Below are positions 52,690 to 63,325 of a DNA stretch of 64,000 nucleotides, one piece after another (positions within the stretch are counted from its first letter, which is position 1; every line of letters begins with the position of its first letter). Below the pieces are notes generated by a model. That model did no database searches and was not told the origin of the DNA. It was given only the letters and a program-made list of their open reading frames with translations. Both the position numbers and the translations under genes were made by a program. Source of the stretch: Actinomycetes bacterium (GTDB taxonomy: Bacteria; Actinomycetota; Aquicultoria; UBA3085; Oleimmundimicrobiaceae); NCBI GenBank assembly GCA_030614255.1, contig JAUWKI010000003.1, positions 28,003 to 92,002 on the forward strand, in the 5' to 3' direction.

Positions 52690-55347
52690 ATGTCGGTTAA
52701 GAAATATGTTTATGATTTCGAAGAAGGGAACGCGAGCATGAAATTTATATTGGGAGGCAAGGGTTCCAATTTAGCAGAGATGACGATGCTTGGTTTTCCC
52801 GTTCCTCCAGGTTATACAATCACAACGGATGCTTGCAATGCTTATTCTAAGATAGAGAAGTACCCCAATGGTTTAGAAGAGGAAATTAAAGAATATCAAG
52901 ATAAGCTGGAGAAAAAACTAGGTAAGGAATTAGGAGATGTTAACGATCCACTATTGCTCTCCGTTCGTTCGGGTGCAGCGTTTTCAATGCCGGGCATGAT
53001 GGACACAGTTTTAAATCTCGGATTAAATGAGGAGACGATAAAGGGTCTTATTAAACAGACCAAGAACGATAGGTTTGCTTATGATGCATACAGGCGATTT
53101 ATAATGATGTACTCCGACATTGTGCTTAAAGTAGAAAAGAATAAATTTGAGCATGAGTTAAGGGAGATGAAGAAAGAGCGGGGAGTTAAGCAGGACACTG
53201 AACTTACGGCAGACGACTTGAAAGAGTTAGTTGATATTTATAAAGACATTGTAAGAAAAGAAACCGGTGAAGAGTTTCCGAAAGACCCCAAGATTCAACT
53301 AAAAAAAGCGGTAACTGCTGTCTTTGAATCCTGGAATAACCCTCGTGCAAAAACATATCGTAAACAATACAAAATTTCAGATGATTTGGGCACGGCTGTT
53401 AACATTCAGACGATGGTTTTTGGAAACAAAGGTAGTGACTCTGCCACGGGCGTTGCGTTTACCAGGGATCCTGCAACTGGTGAAAAGAAAATTTTTGGAG
53501 AGTATCTTACAAATGCCCAAGGAGAAGACGTTGTGGCTGGTGTTCGTACTCCAAAGACTCTCACAAACCTTAAAGAAGAGATGCCCGATACTTACGAGAA
53601 GTTGATGAAGGCCATGGAGAATTTAGAAAAACACTATCGTGATATGCAAGATATAGAGTTCACAGTAGAGCAGGGCAAACTTTATATGCTTCAAACAAGA
53701 ACTGGCAAGAGAACGGCTGCTGCAGCATTGAAGATTGCTGTGGATATGGTAAACGAGGGTTTAATTACCAAGAAGATGGCAATAGAAAGGATTGATCCCT
53801 CTCAGCTTGATCAACTTCTTCACCCTAGAATTGACCCGAAAGCTAAACTAAAGATTCTAGCAACTGGTTTGCCTGCCTCTCCGGGAGCTGCCACTGGAGA
53901 AGTTGTTTTTAATGCTGATACTGCAGAGGAAGAAGGTAGTGCTGGCAAGAGAGTCATATTGGTTCGATGGGAAACTACCCCGGACGATATTCATGGTTTA
54001 ATAGCAGCTCAAGGTGTGCTTACTGTTCATGGAGGAATGACGAGTCATGCTGCTGTTGTGGCACGGGGCATGGGAAAACCTTGTGTCGCTGGATGTGAAG
54101 CGATGAAATTGGATTTGGAAAAGCAATTTTTTGAGATAAACGGAACGATAGTTAAATCCGGAGACATTATAAGTATCGATGGGAGCACGGGTCGAATAAT
54201 TTTAGGAGAAGCGCCTCTTATCCCTCCCAACGTTAGTCCGGACTTTCAAGAGATTCTTAAGTGGGCGGATAAATATCGCGTACTTGGCGTTAGAGCAAAT
54301 GCTGATACTCCTGAAGATGCGAAGAAGGCGAGAGAGTTTGGTGTTGAGGGCATCGGTCTTTGCCGTACTGAACATATGTTCTTCGGAGATGAACGGCTGC
54401 CCCTAGTGCAAAAAATGATTTTGTCTGAGACAAATGAGGAAAGAGAAGATGTTTTAGAGAAGCTTCTGCAGTTTCAAAGAGGAGATTTTGAGGGCATCTT
54501 TAAAGCTATGTCAGGGCTACCTGTAACAATTAGACTTTTAGATCCTCCTCTTCATGAATTTTTACCCAATTTGGCAGATTTAAGAGTTGAGATTACTGAG
54601 ATGAAATTCAAGAAGATCGATGAAACTCAAATCGCCAAAAAAGAGAAGATTTTGCACAAAGTGAGAGTGGAAACCGAGATGAACCCAATGCTGGGTTTAA
54701 GAGGATGCAGACTTGGTATAGTTTATCCCGGGGTCTATAATATGCAGGTTAAAGCAATAATGGAAGCGGCTTGCAACATAAAAAAAGAAGGTTATGAGCC
54801 GGTGGTCGAAATAATGATTCCCTTAGTTTCTCATGTAAACGAACTTATGACTACTCGTGGAAAAGCAGAGGAAACAATCAAAGAAGTTCTAGCAGAAAAA
54901 GGGGTAGATATCGCATATAAGATAGGAACGATGATTGAACTGCCGCGTGCTGCTATAACCGCAAATGAAATTGCGGAGCATGCGGACTTTTTTTCCTTTG
55001 GAACGAATGATTTAACTCAAACGACGTTTGGTTTTAGTCGCGATGACGCTGAAGCGAAGTTTTTAGCAAGATATCTTGAGGATAAAATATTGCCTGTTAA
55101 TCCATTTGAAGTTATCGATCAAAGTGGCGTTGGTAGTCTAGTTGACACAGCTTGCAAGCTTGCTCGAAAAACTAAACCAGATATCAAGCTGGGTATCTGT
55201 GGGGAGCATGGCGGTGAGCCATCTTCAATTGCGTTCTGCCACAAAATTGGTCTCACCTACGTAAGCTGTTCTCCTTATAGGACTCCCTTGGCCAGACTTG
55301 CCGCGGCACAAGCTGCCATTGGTGCAAAAGGGGACACAACGAAATAA
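52690..55347 (+). CDS. ppdK: Pyruvate, phosphate dikinase
   Basis: Interconverts pyruvate + ATP + Pi and PEP + AMP + PPi. N-terminal ATP-grasp (KYVYDFEEGNASMKFILGGKGSNLAEM), swivelling domain with the phospho-histidine and regulatory threonine in GGMTSHAAVVARGMGKPCVAG, and the C-terminal TIM barrel with GICGEHGGEPSS (catalytic Cys is CGE). About 885 residues. The ATG at 52690 follows GAGGGGGTTTGGA. Together with the K+-dependent pyrophosphatase nearby it suggests PPi-linked energy saving. Confidence 0.96.
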   Translation: MSVKKYVYDFEEGNASMKFILGGKGSNLAEMTMLGFPVPPGYTITTDACNAYSKIEKYPNGLEEEIKEYQDKLEKKLGKELGDVNDPLLLSVRSGAAFSMPGMMDTVLNLGLNEETIKGLIKQTKNDRFAYDAYRRFIMMYSDIVLKVEKNKFEHELREMKKERGVKQDTELTADDLKELVDIYKDIVRKETGEEFPKDPKIQLKKAVTAVFESWNNPRAKTYRKQYKISDDLGTAVNIQTMVFGNKGSDSATGVAFTRDPATGEKKIFGEYLTNAQGEDVVAGVRTPKTLTNLKEEMPDTYEKLMKAMENLEKHYRDMQDIEFTVEQGKLYMLQTRTGKRTAAAALKIAVDMVNEGLITKKMAIERIDPSQLDQLLHPRIDPKAKLKILATGLPASPGAATGEVVFNADTAEEEGSAGKRVILVRWETTPDDIHGLIAAQGVLTVHGGMTSHAAVVARGMGKPCVAGCEAMKLDLEKQFFEINGTIVKSGDIISIDGSTGRIILGEAPLIPPNVSPDFQEILKWADKYRVLGVRANADTPEDAKKAREFGVEGIGLCRTEHMFFGDERLPLVQKMILSETNEEREDVLEKLLQFQRGDFEGIFKAMSGLPVTIRLLDPPLHEFLPNLADLRVEITEMKFKKIDETQIAKKEKILHKVRVETEMNPMLGLRGCRLGIVYPGVYNMQVKAIMEAACNIKKEGYEPVVEIMIPLVSHVNELMTTRGKAEETIKEVLAEKGVDIAYKIGTMIELPRAAITANEIAEHADFFSFGTNDLTQTTFGFSRDDAEAKFLARYLEDKILPVNPFEVIDQSGVGSLVDTACKLARKTKPDIKLGICGEHGGEPSSIAFCHKIGLTYVSCSPYRTPLARLAAAQAAIGAKGDTTK

Positions 55348-55552
55348 CAGATAGCTGATGTCTGCCCCGCCAGCGGCAGACACGGCGGCAGGCAGGTCGT
55401 GGCAATCTCTAAACATGTGATGTGGAAACGTAGTGACACGATGACATAGTAGCGAAGAAGCTAAAAAGCTGGTGGAGGATAGTTTAAACTATCAGCTATC
55501 GAGGCCGTAAGGCCGGGCTTACCAATAACTGTTAAATAATTTAAGGAGCAAT
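55348..55552 (+). repeat. Spacer with palindromes after ppdK
   Basis: GTCTGCCCCGCCAGCGGCAGAC (near 55360-55381) is a hairpin, followed by GGCGGCAGGCAGG. GGCCGTAAGGCC lies at 55503-55514. No T-run follows them. No gene. Confidence 0.5.
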
Positions 55553-56146
55553 ATGCTGATTGTTGGAATTAATGGAAGCCCCAATAAAGACGGGAATGTT
55601 TTCTATCTACTTGAAGTTGCCTTAGAGGCCGCGAAAAGAAAAGGGGCGAGTGTCTATATTGAACATGCTTGTGATGTTCTCAAGGGGCAAGAGAAACCAT
55701 ATTGTGATGCCTGTTCAAGTCCATGCAATAGAAGCTGTTTTGAGGGCACGTTGTTAGAAAAATCACTTATGAATTTAGAAGAAGCAGACGCGGTTATTCT
55801 TGCAAGTCCAGTCTATTTTGGAACTGTGTCATCCCAGCTTAAAGCGTATTGGGATAAAACCAGATCATTAAGAACAGGGAAGTCTCTTTTGGGCAAACCA
55901 GGAGGAGCTATAGCCGTTGGGGCTTCAAAATTTGGTGGGCAAGAAACTACCGTAAGAGCTCTCCACGATATGATGTTGATTCAAGGGATGAGCATAGCAG
56001 GAGACGGAGCGAGCGATTTTGATGCCGGTCATCAGGGAGTTTGTGGAGTAAAACCGACAAAAGATGATTTATATGCAATTAAACGAGCAAAGATATTAGG
56101 GGCAAGAATTTTTGAAGAAGCAAGTAAAGTGGTAGATGGCAGATAG
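55553..56146 (+). CDS. Iron-sulfur-flavoprotein-like NAD(P)H/FMN oxidoreductase
   Basis: Flavodoxin-fold reductase of the NADPH-dependent FMN reductase family: VGINGSPNKDGN (phosphate loop for FMN) and ILASPVYFGTVSSQLKAYWDKT (flavin ring). Between them, CDACSSPCNRSC (Cys x2 Cys x3 Cys x3 Cys) resembles the compact Fe-S motif of archaeal and clostridial iron-sulfur flavoproteins, so it may carry a 4Fe-4S cluster and pass electrons or reduce oxygen and peroxide. 197 residues, AAGGAGC upstream. It stands alone between two repeat spacers. Partner unknown. Confidence 0.85.
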   Translation: MLIVGINGSPNKDGNVFYLLEVALEAAKRKGASVYIEHACDVLKGQEKPYCDACSSPCNRSCFEGTLLEKSLMNLEEADAVILASPVYFGTVSSQLKAYWDKTRSLRTGKSLLGKPGGAIAVGASKFGGQETTVRALHDMMLIQGMSIAGDGASDFDAGHQGVCGVKPTKDDLYAIKRAKILGARIFEEASKVVDGR

Positions 56147-56526
56147 CAGATAGCAGATGGCTAAAAGCATAGAGCAGAGAAAATATAGAGCATGGAGTAT
56201 AGGGTGTGGAGTATAGAGATTAGAGCGGAGAGCTTAGAGCAGAGAGAAAAACCAGCAAGCCAACCAGAAAACTCCCAACTGCCAGCTGCCAACTAATAAC
56301 TCCCGACTGATGGCTGATGCTTGCCCGTCGCTGGTGGGACTAATGGAATATAGAACATAGAGTATAGAAGAGATAAAAAACGAAGAATGAAAAATCATAA
56401 TTAAAAATTAAAAATGTTTTAATAGTATTTTAAGAATTTTATCTTTTAGGATTCGGTTTTCAATTTTAAATTTTTCTATATCGTTTTTCTTTTTTAATTG
56501 GCCGGCGACTGATTTTGGGGTGAATA
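56147..56526 (+). repeat. Word-like repeat spacer before dgt
   Basis: 380 bases: gcagatagcagatagcagatgg at the left, then tatagagcatggagtatagg and gagcttagagcagagag, then aactgccagctgccaac and ctgatggctgatgc. The right third is AT-rich without a clear promoter. No gene. Confidence 0.65.
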
Positions 56527-57555
56527 ATGGATATCCGCGAAATGTTAGAGGAAAAAGAGAGGAAGCTTCTCTCTTCATGTGCCCAACTTAGCGAAAATTC
56601 TAAAGGTCGCAAGATTTTTGTTAAGCAATGTCCTATCAGGACGGAGTTCCAACGGGATAAGGATAGAATAATTCACTCCAAATCATTTAGACGCCTTTCT
56701 CACAAAACCCAGGTTTTTTTGGCTCCTGAGGGTGATCACTACCGCACTCGTTTAACTCATACTTTAGAAGTTACTCAAATATCTCGTACGATTGCCAGAG
56801 CGTTAAAGTTAAATGAAGATTTAACGGAAGCCATTGCTTTGGGGCACGATTTAGGGCATACACCTTTTGGTCATACTGGCGAAGGTGCGTTGACTGAATG
56901 TTTGCAAGAGATAAAAGATGATTATAAAGGTGTCCCGGAATTATTTGAGCATAATAAACAGAGTCTTCGTGTTGTTGATTATTTAGAATATGAAGGCAAG
57001 GGGTTAAATCTTACGTGGGAAGTTAGAGATGGCATATTAAATCACACGAGAAATAATTCACCCTCAACCCTTGAAGGACAAATTGTAAGGATTGCTGATA
57101 GAGTAGCTTATATTAATCACGATATTGATGATGCCATACGGGCAAAAATGATTAAAGAAAAGGATTTGCCAGACAAATCCATAAAGATTCTTGGCAAACA
57201 TCATGGGGTAAGGATAAATAATATGGTCTTCAATATGGTTGAGGCGAGCAAGGACAGTAAGCAAATAAAATTAAGTAATGATTTTACAAAAGCGATGAAT
57301 AAGTTGCGCGGTTTTCTCTTTGAAAAGGTGTATATCAACTCCGCTGCAAAAGCCGAGGAACCCAAAGCTAAAAAGGTTATCGAGATGCTTTTTTTCTATT
57401 ATTTAAACAATTCGGACAAGATGCCTCAGGAATTTCAAACGGATAAAAGAGCTGAGCTTCCCTTAAAGATTTGTGACTATGTGGCCGGAATGACTGACAG
57501 GTATGCGCTTAATAAATTTAAAGATCTTTTTATGCCTAGGGGATGGATGGTATAG
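56527..57555 (+). CDS. dgt: dGTPase-like HD-domain triphosphohydrolase
   Basis: Hydrolyses dGTP or other dNTPs to the nucleoside and triphosphate. Metal-binding HD motif: [10 protein letters not shown] (His), [15 protein letters not shown] (His-Asp) and [14 protein letters not shown] (Asp). [21 protein letters not shown] is the family N-terminal motif. 342 residues, the short dGTPase-like form. ATG with GGGGTGAATA upstream. In many Gram-positive genomes dgt-dnaG-rpoD are neighbours; here hppA lies between. Confidence 0.93.
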   Translation: MDIREMLEEKERKLLSSCAQLSENSKGRKIFVKQCPIRTEFQRDKDRIIHSKSFRRLSHKTQVFLAPEGDHYRTRLTHTLEVTQISRTIARALKLNEDLTEAIALGHDLGHTPFGHTGEGALTECLQEIKDDYKGVPELFEHNKQSLRVVDYLEYEGKGLNLTWEVRDGILNHTRNNSPSTLEGQIVRIADRVAYINHDIDDAIRAKMIKEKDLPDKSIKILGKHHGVRINNMVFNMVEASKDSKQIKLSNDFTKAMNKLRGFLFEKVYINSAAKAEEPKAKKVIEMLFFYYLNNSDKMPQEFQTDKRAELPLKICDYVAGMTDRYALNKFKDLFMPRGWMV

Positions 57556-57646
57556 AACTTCGTTACTTTATGAAAGGTCTATTTTAATATGCCGATGCTG
57601 TGTGTTAAAATTGTTCAAATTATTTGAAAAGAAAGGAGACTGGTGC

Positions 57647-59665
57647 ATGATAGAAAACATAGGTTTCGTGGCTCCTCTTGCCGGCGTAATCGCTCTGATT
57701 TTTGCTGGTTATTTTGCGAGTTTGGTAATGAAACATTCCCCGGGAAACCAAACGATGCAGGAGATATCGAAGGCGATTCAAGAGGGGGCCATGGCTTTTT
57801 TAACTCGCGAATATAAGGTTTTGAGTTTCTTTGTTTTATTTATGGCTATTTTACTCTTTGTATTTATTAATCCCTTTACGGCAGTAGCTTTTATTGGTGG
57901 TGCCATTTTATCAGCTACAGCTGGATTTATTGGTTTAACCATTGCTACCAGGGCGAATACTAGAACCACAAATGCGGCAAAAGAAGGTGTGGCTCAAGCG
58001 CTAAACGTTGCTTTTAGAGGTGGGGCTGTAATGGGGATGTCGGTCGTAGGTCTTGGCCTTTTAGGTTTGGGTATATTTTTCATGATATTTAAGGACCACA
58101 CGAACGGATACCAAATTATTAACGGTTTTGCTTTAGGAGCTAGCTCAGTTGCTTTATTTGCTCGTGTTGGAGGAGGAATTTATACGAAAGCAGCCGATAT
58201 CGGAGCAGATTTAGTGGGGAAAGTTGAGGCTGGCATACCGGAAGATGATCCAAGAAATCCTGCTGTTATTGCTGATAATGTTGGCGATAATGTTGGCGAT
58301 GTTGCAGGAATGGGCGCTGACTTGTTCGAGTCATATGTGGGTTCAATAGTTGCCGCAATGACTTTAGGGGCATTGGTGTTGGGTCCAGATGGAATGTTGC
58401 TTCCTTTTTTAATTGCAGCAGCTGGAATTATTTGTTCGATTATAGGAGCTTACTTCGTCCGAGTTAGTAAAGATAATACCCATCTACACAAAGCTTTAAG
58501 TAGGGGCACTTATGTTGCTGCGATTCTTGTGGTTGTTGCCTCTTTTGGTTTGGTATATTGGGTTTTAGGTGCCGATAAAATTTCCTTTTTCTGGGCAATT
58601 GTTGCTGGTCTTGGGGCCGGTGTCGCAATTGGTTTCATAACTGAGGTCTATACTTCCGCTTCTTATAAGTTTGTAAAAGAGATTGCTAATTCCGCAAAAA
58701 CCGGACCGGCGACCACCATTTTGACCGGGTATTCTATTGGATTAAAGAGCACGGTTTGGCCGGTTATTTTAGTTTGTTTAGCTATTTTTGTAGCTTATGT
58801 ATCTGGTGAGGCCGCAATGCAAGGCGGTGGAGTGTATGGAATATCTCTTGCAGCTCTTGGTATGTTAGCTACAACTGGTATTGTAGTCGGGGTTGATGCT
58901 TATGGACCCATTGCCGATAACGCCGGCGGAATTTCGGAGATGGCCGGGTTGGGTCCGGATGTAAGAAAAGTAACAGATAGCTTGGATGCTGTTGGGAACA
59001 CCACAGCTGCTATAGCGAAAGGATTTGCAATAGGTTCAGCGGCTTTGACGTCACTGGCATTGTTTAGTGCTTACTCAAAAGCTGTCGGATTAACTGTTAT
59101 CGATATTTTAAATTACAAGGTGGTTATAGGCATCTTTATAGGGGCCGCGTGTCCTTATCTCTTTGCTTCTTTAACCATTCAAGCTGTGGGGAAAGCTGCT
59201 TTCTCAATGATTGAGGAAGTTCGCAGACAATTTAGAGAGATTAAGGGCCTTATGGAAGGAAAAGCTAAAGCTGACTATCATCGTTGTGTTGATATTAGTA
59301 CGGCTTCGGCACTAAGAGAGATGGTTGTTCCAAGTCTTCTTGCTGTGGGCACTCCAATTCTAGCGGGATTGGTTTTGGGAGCCGAGGCTCTGGGTGGTTT
59401 ACTTGTGGGGGTTCTTGTCTCAGGATTCTTAATGGCTGTTATGATGGCAAATGCCGGTGGAGCTTGGGATAATGCCAAAAAATATATAGAAGCTGGTAAC
59501 TTAGGGGGAAAGGGTTCAGATGTTCATAAAGCGGCCGTTGTAGGTGATACCGTGGGAGATCCATTTAAGGACACAGCGGGCCCATCTATGAATATCTTAA
59601 TTAAAATTATGAGTATTGTTGCACTTGTTTTTGCTCCTATTTTTGCAAATTCGCTTCTTCATTAG
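57647..59665 (+). CDS. hppA: K+-dependent membrane-bound pyrophosphatase (ion pump)
   Basis: Hydrolyses PPi and pumps H+ or Na+ across the membrane with ~16 helices. [21 protein letters not shown] is the substrate and metal loop; [17 protein letters not shown] is the second. The segment [10 protein letters not shown] has Ala where K+-independent enzymes have Lys, so K+ dependence is expected. H+ versus Na+ specificity cannot be settled by eye. ATG 57647 has AAAGGAGACTGG upstream; the ORF track extends into dgt. About 672 residues. A perfect terminator hairpin follows. Confidence 0.95.
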   Translation: MIENIGFVAPLAGVIALIFAGYFASLVMKHSPGNQTMQEISKAIQEGAMAFLTREYKVLSFFVLFMAILLFVFINPFTAVAFIGGAILSATAGFIGLTIATRANTRTTNAAKEGVAQALNVAFRGGAVMGMSVVGLGLLGLGIFFMIFKDHTNGYQIINGFALGASSVALFARVGGGIYTKAADIGADLVGKVEAGIPEDDPRNPAVIADNVGDNVGDVAGMGADLFESYVGSIVAAMTLGALVLGPDGMLLPFLIAAAGIICSIIGAYFVRVSKDNTHLHKALSRGTYVAAILVVVASFGLVYWVLGADKISFFWAIVAGLGAGVAIGFITEVYTSASYKFVKEIANSAKTGPATTILTGYSIGLKSTVWPVILVCLAIFVAYVSGEAAMQGGGVYGISLAALGMLATTGIVVGVDAYGPIADNAGGISEMAGLGPDVRKVTDSLDAVGNTTAAIAKGFAIGSAALTSLALFSAYSKAVGLTVIDILNYKVVIGIFIGAACPYLFASLTIQAVGKAAFSMIEEVRRQFREIKGLMEGKAKADYHRCVDISTASALREMVVPSLLAVGTPILAGLVLGAEALGGLLVGVLVSGFLMAVMMANAGGAWDNAKKYIEAGNLGGKGSDVHKAAVVGDTVGDPFKDTAGPSMNILIKIMSIVALVFAPIFANSLLH

Positions 59666-59691
59666 GTAAGATTCAAGCTTTTGTGTTAATT

Positions 59692-59721
59692 AAAAAGAGA
59701 GCGCGTACGCGCTCTCTTTTT
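59692..59721. terminator. Intrinsic (bidirectional) terminator after hppA
   Basis: AAAAAGAGAGCGCGT and its exact complement form a 30-base perfect palindrome with A5 on one side and T5 on the other, 27 bases after the hppA stop. Confidence 0.9.
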
Positions 59722-59851
59722 AATTTCTCAAGGATTATTAATTGATGTGTCGAATAATGATATACATTGGAAAAAAATAGTAAAACCATTCTTTTTTTGT
59801 GCCTACAGGAACCTACCCGGTTTGTGTGGGTATTTATAGAGCATAGGTTGT

Positions 59852-61639
59852 GTGAAAATGTTTGGACGCATAAAAGAAGAAGACATAAATGAGATTAGAG
59901 AAAGGAACGATCTGGTCGAGGTTGTTTCGGGATATGTTAATTTAAAAAAAACGGGAAGAGTCTTTAAGGGGCTCTGTCCTTTCCATAAAGAAAAAACTCC
60001 TTCTTTTGTTGTGGATCCCATAAAACAGCTCTATCATTGTTTTGGTTGTGGAGAAGGAGGGAACGTCTACAATTTTTTAATACGGGTTGAAAATGTCGAT
60101 TTTCCTGAGGCTGTTCAGATGCTTGCAGAAAAGGCGAACTACACCATACATTACGAGCGTCCGAGTGATTCCAAATTAGCCTCTCGCAAAACAAGAATGT
60201 GGGACATAAATGAGTTAGCTCAAAAACATTATAGTCATAATTTGTTAAAAACAAGTGACGGGGAAAGGGCACGGAATTATTTAAAAAAACGTGGGTTTCA
60301 AGAAGAAACACTTAAGACTTTTAAACTGGGTTTTGCGCCAAGAGATGGGAAGAGACTTCTGGGGCTTTTAACTCAAAAAGGGTACGGTATCCAGGAGCTA
60401 ATTGATGTTGGTTTAATTGTCAAAAGGGATAAGGGTTCTTGCGATTTATTCAGGAACAGGATTATCTTTCCAATATTTGATTTAAAAGGTAAGCATATTG
60501 CTTTTGGCGGAAGAGTTATAGAAAAGGAATTACCAAAATATATAAATTCGCCAGAGACGGTCATCTTCCACAAGAGCTCGACTTTGTATAGTCAGTCTCT
60601 TGCGAAAAGCGAAATAGTAAGATTAAATTATGCTCTAATTGTGGAAGGTTATACAGATGTTATTTCGTTATATCAGGCTGGGATAAAAAATGTTGTTGCG
60701 ACGCTTGGAACAGCACTTACCTCTGATCACCTACATCTGTTGTCTAGGTTTACAAGTAGAGTCGTTCTTCTGTTTGATGCAGACAAGGCTGGTATGGCGG
60801 CTGCTGAAAGAGGATTAGACTTGCTTGGTCAGTCAAAAGTTGATGTGTTCGTTCTCTCTTTACCTGCCGGCAAGGATCCCGCGGATTTCATTACTAGTGA
60901 GGGGAGAGATGCTTTTAAGAAACGGTTAGGTAGTGCCGTTTCTTTGATTGGTTTCTGCATAAACCAGGTGCTCAAAAAACATGATCTTAAGGATCCCCTG
61001 GGAAAAACCAAGGCGGTAGACGAAGCAGTGGGTGTGATTGCGCGTTTAGATAACGTTATTTTGAAAGAGGACTATTTAAAAAAACTAGGAGATAGATTGA
61101 ATATTTCATACGATTCTCTCTTGGCTCAGATGAAAAAAGTTAAAAGAAGAAAATTTGAAACCGAAGATTCTGTTGTGACCGTGTTGCTTGATGCTCAGGC
61201 TAAATCTGAGCGAGAAGCTTTAAAATTTATTTTACAATACCCGGATAGAGTGAGTAAGTTTTTACCCAAGCTCAAGGATGAGTTTTTTACGTACTCATTA
61301 CATAAGGAGTTGCTCGTATTCTTAAAAGGGTTACCGAGTGAGAAGATAGGTTCCGCTAATTTTATTAATTCAATTTCCAAGGAAAAACTTATTAATTTAA
61401 TTACAGCTCTCACTCTTGAGCCAATTCATGTTGATGCCGATAATTGGAATAAATACTTTTCAGATATTTTGATTAGACTCAAGGGTTTTTACCTTGAACG
61501 TCAAATTAATAAGTGGAAGAAAAAATTAAAGGAAGCCGAGGAATCCAACTTGGCCAACAATACAAAGGAGATAGATTCAATTTTTAATGAATTAAATGAA
61601 TTAGAAAAAGAGAGAAGAAAATTAAAACAACAAGTCTAA
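59852..61639 (+). CDS. dnaG: DNA primase
   Basis: Makes RNA primers at the replication fork. Zinc-binding N-terminus (CPFHKEKTPSF, YHCFGCGEGGN; C-H-C-C ligands), catalytic TOPRIM domain (IVEGYTDVISLYQAGIKNVVATLGTAL, LLFDADKAGMAAAERG) and a C-terminal DnaB-interaction helical region rich in charged residues. 595 residues. GTG 59852 or ATG 59858 are possible starts. rpoD follows after ~77 bases, the classic macromolecular-synthesis pair. Confidence 0.95.
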   Translation: MKMFGRIKEEDINEIRERNDLVEVVSGYVNLKKTGRVFKGLCPFHKEKTPSFVVDPIKQLYHCFGCGEGGNVYNFLIRVENVDFPEAVQMLAEKANYTIHYERPSDSKLASRKTRMWDINELAQKHYSHNLLKTSDGERARNYLKKRGFQEETLKTFKLGFAPRDGKRLLGLLTQKGYGIQELIDVGLIVKRDKGSCDLFRNRIIFPIFDLKGKHIAFGGRVIEKELPKYINSPETVIFHKSSTLYSQSLAKSEIVRLNYALIVEGYTDVISLYQAGIKNVVATLGTALTSDHLHLLSRFTSRVVLLFDADKAGMAAAERGLDLLGQSKVDVFVLSLPAGKDPADFITSEGRDAFKKRLGSAVSLIGFCINQVLKKHDLKDPLGKTKAVDEAVGVIARLDNVILKEDYLKKLGDRLNISYDSLLAQMKKVKRRKFETEDSVVTVLLDAQAKSEREALKFILQYPDRVSKFLPKLKDEFFTYSLHKELLVFLKGLPSEKIGSANFINSISKEKLINLITALTLEPIHVDADNWNKYFSDILIRLKGFYLERQINKWKKKLKEAEESNLANNTKEIDSIFNELNELEKERRKLKQQV

Positions 61640-61716
61640 CTGTTTAATTTTGAAGTTGTCTATGCGGTAACTTAAAGATTTGATTGAGACTTTGACTGTT
61701 CGGAGGATTGAAAAGA

Positions 61717-62913
61717 TTGAAACAAAAAGCAACTGAGTTTGAAATTAAAGAGGTAAAGCAGCTCTTTTTAGAAGGGCAAAGAAAAGGGAGACTGACAACC
61801 GACGAGATTGCAGATGCTCTTCAGGATGTTGATCTTATCGCAGAGCAGATAGAGAATATTTATACGGAGCTATCAAATCTGAATGTTAATATAGTGGACT
61901 CAACAGATTCATTGAGCCCAGAGGATGTGAAAGAAAAGCCGGAGACTAATAAAAATAAGTCAACGAGGGCAAAAAAGACTTTTGAGGGTTCATTGAAAAC
62001 CTCAACCAGTGACCCGGTGCGAATGTATCTAAAGGAAATTGGGAAAGTTCCTCTTCTTACTGCTAAAGAGGAAGTTGAACTGGCAAAAAAGATAGAGACG
62101 TGGGAAAATGCCAGTGAAAAATTAGAAAAAGAGGAAGAAGACCTAACGTCTCTTGAGAAAAGACGTTTAAGAAGAGCCGAGCGTGAGGGTCTAGCCGCGA
62201 AGAGGAAATTAGTGGAGGCAAACTTAAGACTCGTGGTCTCGATTGCAAAACGCTATGTTGGCAGAGGAATGCTTTTTCTTGATTTGATTCAAGAAGGAAA
62301 CCTGGGGCTCATTAGGGCCGTTGAAAAATTTGATTATAGGAAGGGTTATAAATTCTCAACTTATGCGACATGGTGGATTAGACAAGCTATAACCCGAGCT
62401 ATAGCCGATCAGGCGAGGACCATACGAATTCCTGTTCACATGGTTGAAACGATTAATAAACTTATCAGAGTGCAGAGACAGTTACTGCAAGATTTGGGGC
62501 GGGAACCTTTACCTGAAGAAATAGCGGAGAAAATGGATTTTACTCCCGAAAAAGTTCGAGAGATTTTAAAGATATCTCAAGAGCCCGTGTCGCTCGAAAC
62601 GCCGATTGGGGAAGAGGAAGACAGTCAGCTTGGAGATTTTATTGAAGACAAAGAGGCCCAAGTGCCGGTGGATGCGGCTTCTTTCAGGCTTCTGCAAGAA
62701 CAGCTGAGGGGTGTATTGTCGGAGTTAAACGAGAGAGAAAAGAGGGTTATCGAGCTTCGGTTCGGTCTTTTAGACGGATATCCTCGCACCTTGGAGGAAG
62801 TGGGTCGGGTTTTTGGTGTAACTCGTGAGCGTATTAGGCAAATAGAATCAAAGACGTTAAGTAAACTTCGTCATCCTTGCCGTAGCGAAAAACTTAAAGA
62901 TTATCTAGAGTAG
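61717..62913 (+). CDS. rpoD: Primary sigma factor RpoD/SigA
   Basis: Housekeeping sigma factor. Region 1.1-like acidic N-terminus (about 1-90), region 1.2 ([29 protein letters not shown]), region 2 ([61 protein letters not shown]), region 3, and region 4 ([30 protein letters not shown]). The end [13 protein letters not shown] resembles actinobacterial HrdB. TTG 61717 is 10 bases after GGAGG; TTG 61708 is too close. About 398 residues. It should read the TTGACA/TATAAT promoters noted here. Confidence 0.96.
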   Translation: MKQKATEFEIKEVKQLFLEGQRKGRLTTDEIADALQDVDLIAEQIENIYTELSNLNVNIVDSTDSLSPEDVKEKPETNKNKSTRAKKTFEGSLKTSTSDPVRMYLKEIGKVPLLTAKEEVELAKKIETWENASEKLEKEEEDLTSLEKRRLRRAEREGLAAKRKLVEANLRLVVSIAKRYVGRGMLFLDLIQEGNLGLIRAVEKFDYRKGYKFSTYATWWIRQAITRAIADQARTIRIPVHMVETINKLIRVQRQLLQDLGREPLPEEIAEKMDFTPEKVREILKISQEPVSLETPIGEEEDSQLGDFIEDKEAQVPVDAASFRLLQEQLRGVLSELNEREKRVIELRFGLLDGYPRTLEEVGRVFGVTRERIRQIESKTLSKLRHPCRSEKLKDYLE

Positions 62914-62970
62914 AGTTATCTGCTAGCTGGTTTCAAGATTTTGTCGTTTAAATTCAGGCAAGCTTTGTAC

Positions 62971-63000
62971 TTGAAATCATCATTTCTCTTACCGTATAAT
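62971..63000 (+). promoter_or_regulatory. Promoter of tRNA-Asn
   Basis: TTGAAA (62971-62976), 18 bases, TATAAT (62995-63000), then GCACTAGTGC, a 10-bp palindrome at the start-site region. The tRNA begins 37 bases downstream. Confidence 0.7.
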
Positions 63001-63036
63001 GCACTAGTGCTCATCAGAAGATAGAATAAAATTTGT

Positions 63037-63112
63037 TCCCCGGTAGCTCAACAGGTAGAGCGGGTGGCTGTTAACCACTAGGTCGTAGGTTCGAATCCTA
63101 CCCGGGGAGCCA
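63037..63112 (+). tRNA. tRNA-Asn (anticodon GTT)
   Basis: Cloverleaf: acceptor TCCCCGG/CCGGGGA, D-stem GCTC/GAGC, anticodon stem GGTGG/CCACT with loop CTGTTAA, T-arm GTAGG-TTCGAAT-CCTAC, discriminator G and encoded CCA. The anticodon GTT reads AAC and AAT. Confidence 0.96.
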
Positions 63113-63118
63113 AAGTAT

Positions 63119-63150
63119 AAATGAGTCCAAACGGACTCATTTATTATTAT
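63119..63150 (+). terminator. Terminator after tRNA-Asn
   Basis: AATGAGTCC-AAAC-GGACTCATT is a 9-bp perfect stem followed by TATTATTATC, 7 bases after the tRNA. Confidence 0.6.
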
Positions 63151-63325
63151 CTTTTAAGAGCAGATGTTAACAACTATTGGAATTCCTTATTTATTGTCTC
63201 TCTTGTGAAAGAGCCAATTTTCTTGGAGTAAAAATGTTTTTAGCTGGTTCGATTTTTGTGGTAGCCAGTTGTTCTTTGGGTATATTTGTCTTAAGGTGTT
63301 TATAAATTATTTGGGAGATGATTAT

